Assembly (NCBI GenBank): GCA_019116405.1
Contig: DXBS01000141.1
Span: 1 to 5,604 of the forward strand
Source: Candidatus Gallimonas intestinigallinarum
GTDB lineage: Bacteria; Bacillota_A; Clostridia; Christensenellales; Borkfalkiaceae
Direction: 5' to 3'
Length of the DNA: 5,604 bases
Program-made: the position numbers and the translations under genes
Notes under the pieces: model-generated
What the model was told of the DNA's origin: nothing
The model's input: only the letters and a program-made list of their open reading frames with translations
The model's database searches: none
Shown: positions 4,758 through 5,604 of the stretch, one piece after another
How positions within the stretch are numbered: the stretch's first letter is position 1
Layout: each line of letters opens with the position of its first letter

Positions 4758-5417
4758 ATGAAAGCAGAGTTTATCCGCGCGCTGGACGAATATTTCTGCG
4801 CGAACTATTCCGATTATGTGCGCCTGAGCGCGATCGAGGGCTACGAAATGCCCAACGTGTTGTATGTCGCCGACGACGGAAACGTCGCCCGCCGCGATTC
4901 CTCCTGCATGCGCCTTTGTTATCAGGCGAAGTGCGAAGAGCTGCTTGAAAAGCTCAAGGCGTCGCTTGCGGACACGACGTTCACCTTCTCCTTTTTCTTC
5001 CCTTCGCTCAGGGAGCGCATTTCCGACCGCTTTAACAAGCACACGTTCGCGAAAATCCTTCCGCAGGCGCTGCACCACTGCGGCGAGACAGCGGAGGAGG
5101 CGGGCAAGAGGCTGGACATTGCGCCCAAGTACTGGAACAAGATTCTCAAGGGCTCGCTGTACCCGGAGAAGAACACCGTCTTTGCGCTGGCGCTTGTCAC
5201 GCGCATGCAGTGGCAGGACGTCGTTTCCCTGCTCGCGGTGTGCGGGTTTGAATTCAAGGAGGACGACGTGCGCGACGTCGTCGTGCGCTATCTCATTGAG
5301 CAGAAGATCTTCAACGAGGAGATGCGCGATGCCTGCCTTGCGGAGTATAAGCTCGCCAATCTTCCCATCAAAAAGGCGCAGGAGAGCGCCTCGGACAAGC
5401 TTCGTGGAAACGCTTGA
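4758..5417 (+). CDS. Helical, probably HTH-containing protein of unknown function (leaderless mRNA likely)
   Basis: This 219-residue cytosolic protein has no membrane helix and no signal peptide. Residues 1-85 form a domain I cannot assign, containing LYVADDGNVARRDSSCMR. Residues about 95-195 are helical. TAEEAGKRLDIAPKYWNKILKG (111-132) looks like a helix-turn-helix. PEKNTVFALALVTRMQWQDVVSLLAVCGFEF (136-166) and VVRYLIEQKIFN (175-186) resemble, from memory, the C-terminal helical extension on some Firmicutes macro-domain proteins. The start is uncertain. ATG 4758 (chosen) has no ribosome-binding site but sits at the predicted transcription start. ATG 4848 has GAGGG seven bases upstream and would remove 30 residues. 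Earlier in-frame ATGs (4593, 4701) lie upstream of or inside the promoter and are rejected. The gene is divergent from the DeoR-family repressor, and its stop codon lies inside the next promoter. A regulatory role is plausible but unproven. Confidence 0.82.
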   Translation: MKAEFIRALDEYFCANYSDYVRLSAIEGYEMPNVLYVADDGNVARRDSSCMRLCYQAKCEELLEKLKASLADTTFTFSFFFPSLRERISDRFNKHTFAKILPQALHHCGETAEEAGKRLDIAPKYWNKILKGSLYPEKNTVFALALVTRMQWQDVVSLLAVCGFEFKEDDVRDVVVRYLIEQKIFNEEMRDACLAEYKLANLPIKKAQESASDKLRGNA

Positions 5418-5443
5418 CAATTGCATCAGAAATATTGTAAAAT
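5414..5443 (+). promoter_or_regulatory. Promoter of the T-box leader
   Basis: A perfect TTGACA (5414-5419) and TAAAAT (5438-5443) are 18 bases apart. The -35 box includes the TGA stop (5415-5417) of the preceding gene. The predicted start is around 5450, just before the structured RNA. Confidence 0.78.
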
Positions 5444-5454
5444 ATGCAAAATAC

Positions 5455-5604
5455 CAGCAGCCGGGAGCGGGAAAAACCTTGGCATCATCTGCAACAGAGA
5501 GAGCGGCAGCCGCTGAGAGCCGCTTGCAGACGTCAGGGGGTATGCGTCCGCTTGATAAGGTCGGGGCAATGCCCGCGGCAGTCCGCCGTTACCGGACGCA
5601 ACGA
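5455..5604 (+). ncRNA. T-box riboswitch leader, 5' portion (Stem I and start of Stem II)
   Basis: T-box leaders sense uncharged tRNA and control aminoacyl-tRNA synthetase, amino-acid synthesis or transport genes. Here the distal Stem I signature is visible: AGAGAG (5496-5501), then GCGGC (5503-5507) pairing with GCCGC (5519-5523) around a loop containing GCTGAGA. Below it TCTGCAA (5488-5494) pairs with TTGCAGA (5524-5530), CCTTG (5477-5481) with CAGGG (5534-5538), and AGCGG (5466-5470) with CCGCT (5548-5552). Between the last two stems is an internal loop, GAAAAA (5471-5476) facing GGTATGCGT (5539-5547), in the place of the specifier loop. CCGTTA (5585-5590), common in the Stem II region as I recall it, follows. 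The T-box sequence, antiterminator and regulated gene lie beyond the window. The specifier codon is not certain: TGC (Cys), TAT (Tyr) and ATG (Met) all fit in the loop. Confidence 0.75.

Noticed and set aside
4548..5426. A 292-codon open frame on the minus strand
   Set aside because: It lies antisense to the gene at 4758 and crosses both divergent promoters. The plus-strand frame has clear protein-like composition and a promoter.
5455..5604. TPP riboswitch, suggested by CTGAGAG
   Set aside because: The other conserved TPP parts are absent, while AGAGAG plus the GCTGAGA loop and stacked stems fit a T-box Stem I.

Overview
The window looks like a chromosomal segment of a moderately GC-rich member of the Firmicutes, most likely class Clostridia. 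Supporting signs are AGGAGA/GGAGG ribosome-binding sites, SigA-type promoters, a GTP-type PEP carboxykinase, a zinc-ribbon/DUF4234 membrane protein and a T-box leader. The genus cannot be named from the sequence. No insertion sequence, CRISPR array, tRNA or rRNA gene is visible.

Layout. (1) Positions 2-433 hold the C-terminal end of a GTP-dependent phosphoenolpyruvate carboxykinase, closed by a textbook terminator (451-490). (2) A 414-base gap (434-847) carries the terminator, an AT-rich stretch, a TTGACA/TATAAT promoter with an unusually short 14-base spacer containing seven Gs, a small palindrome and a long leader. It leads to a zinc-ribbon DUF4234 membrane protein (848-1384), which has its own terminator. 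(3) An extended -10 promoter (1503-1531) drives a two-gene unit: an eight-helix membrane protein with a Pro/Gln/Ala linker (1591-3084), then a small soluble protein (3081-3443) that overlaps it by ATGA. I recognise neither family. (4) A 314-base convergent gap (3444-3757) is filled with hairpins, including an 18-bp perfect GC stem. (5) On the minus strand lies a complete DeoR/GlpR-type sugar-phosphate-responsive repressor (3758-4516). (6) Divergent from it is a 219-residue protein with a C-terminal helical domain (4758-5417). Its strong promoter places the transcription start at or next to the ATG, so its mRNA is probably leaderless. (7) A TTGACA/TAAAAT promoter overlapping that gene's stop leads into the 5' part of a T-box riboswitch (about 5455-5604). 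The gene it controls lies beyond the window.

How the parts relate. The genes appear to be mostly independent transcription units rather than one pathway. The clearest functional links are the ATGA-coupled pair (1591-3443) and the DeoR/helical-protein divergent pair. The two promoters of the divergent pair share a 13/15 identical element at the same place over their -35 boxes, which suggests co-regulation. The most useful leads are this shared element, the leaderless start, the G-tract promoter spacer, the hairpin cluster and the T-box.
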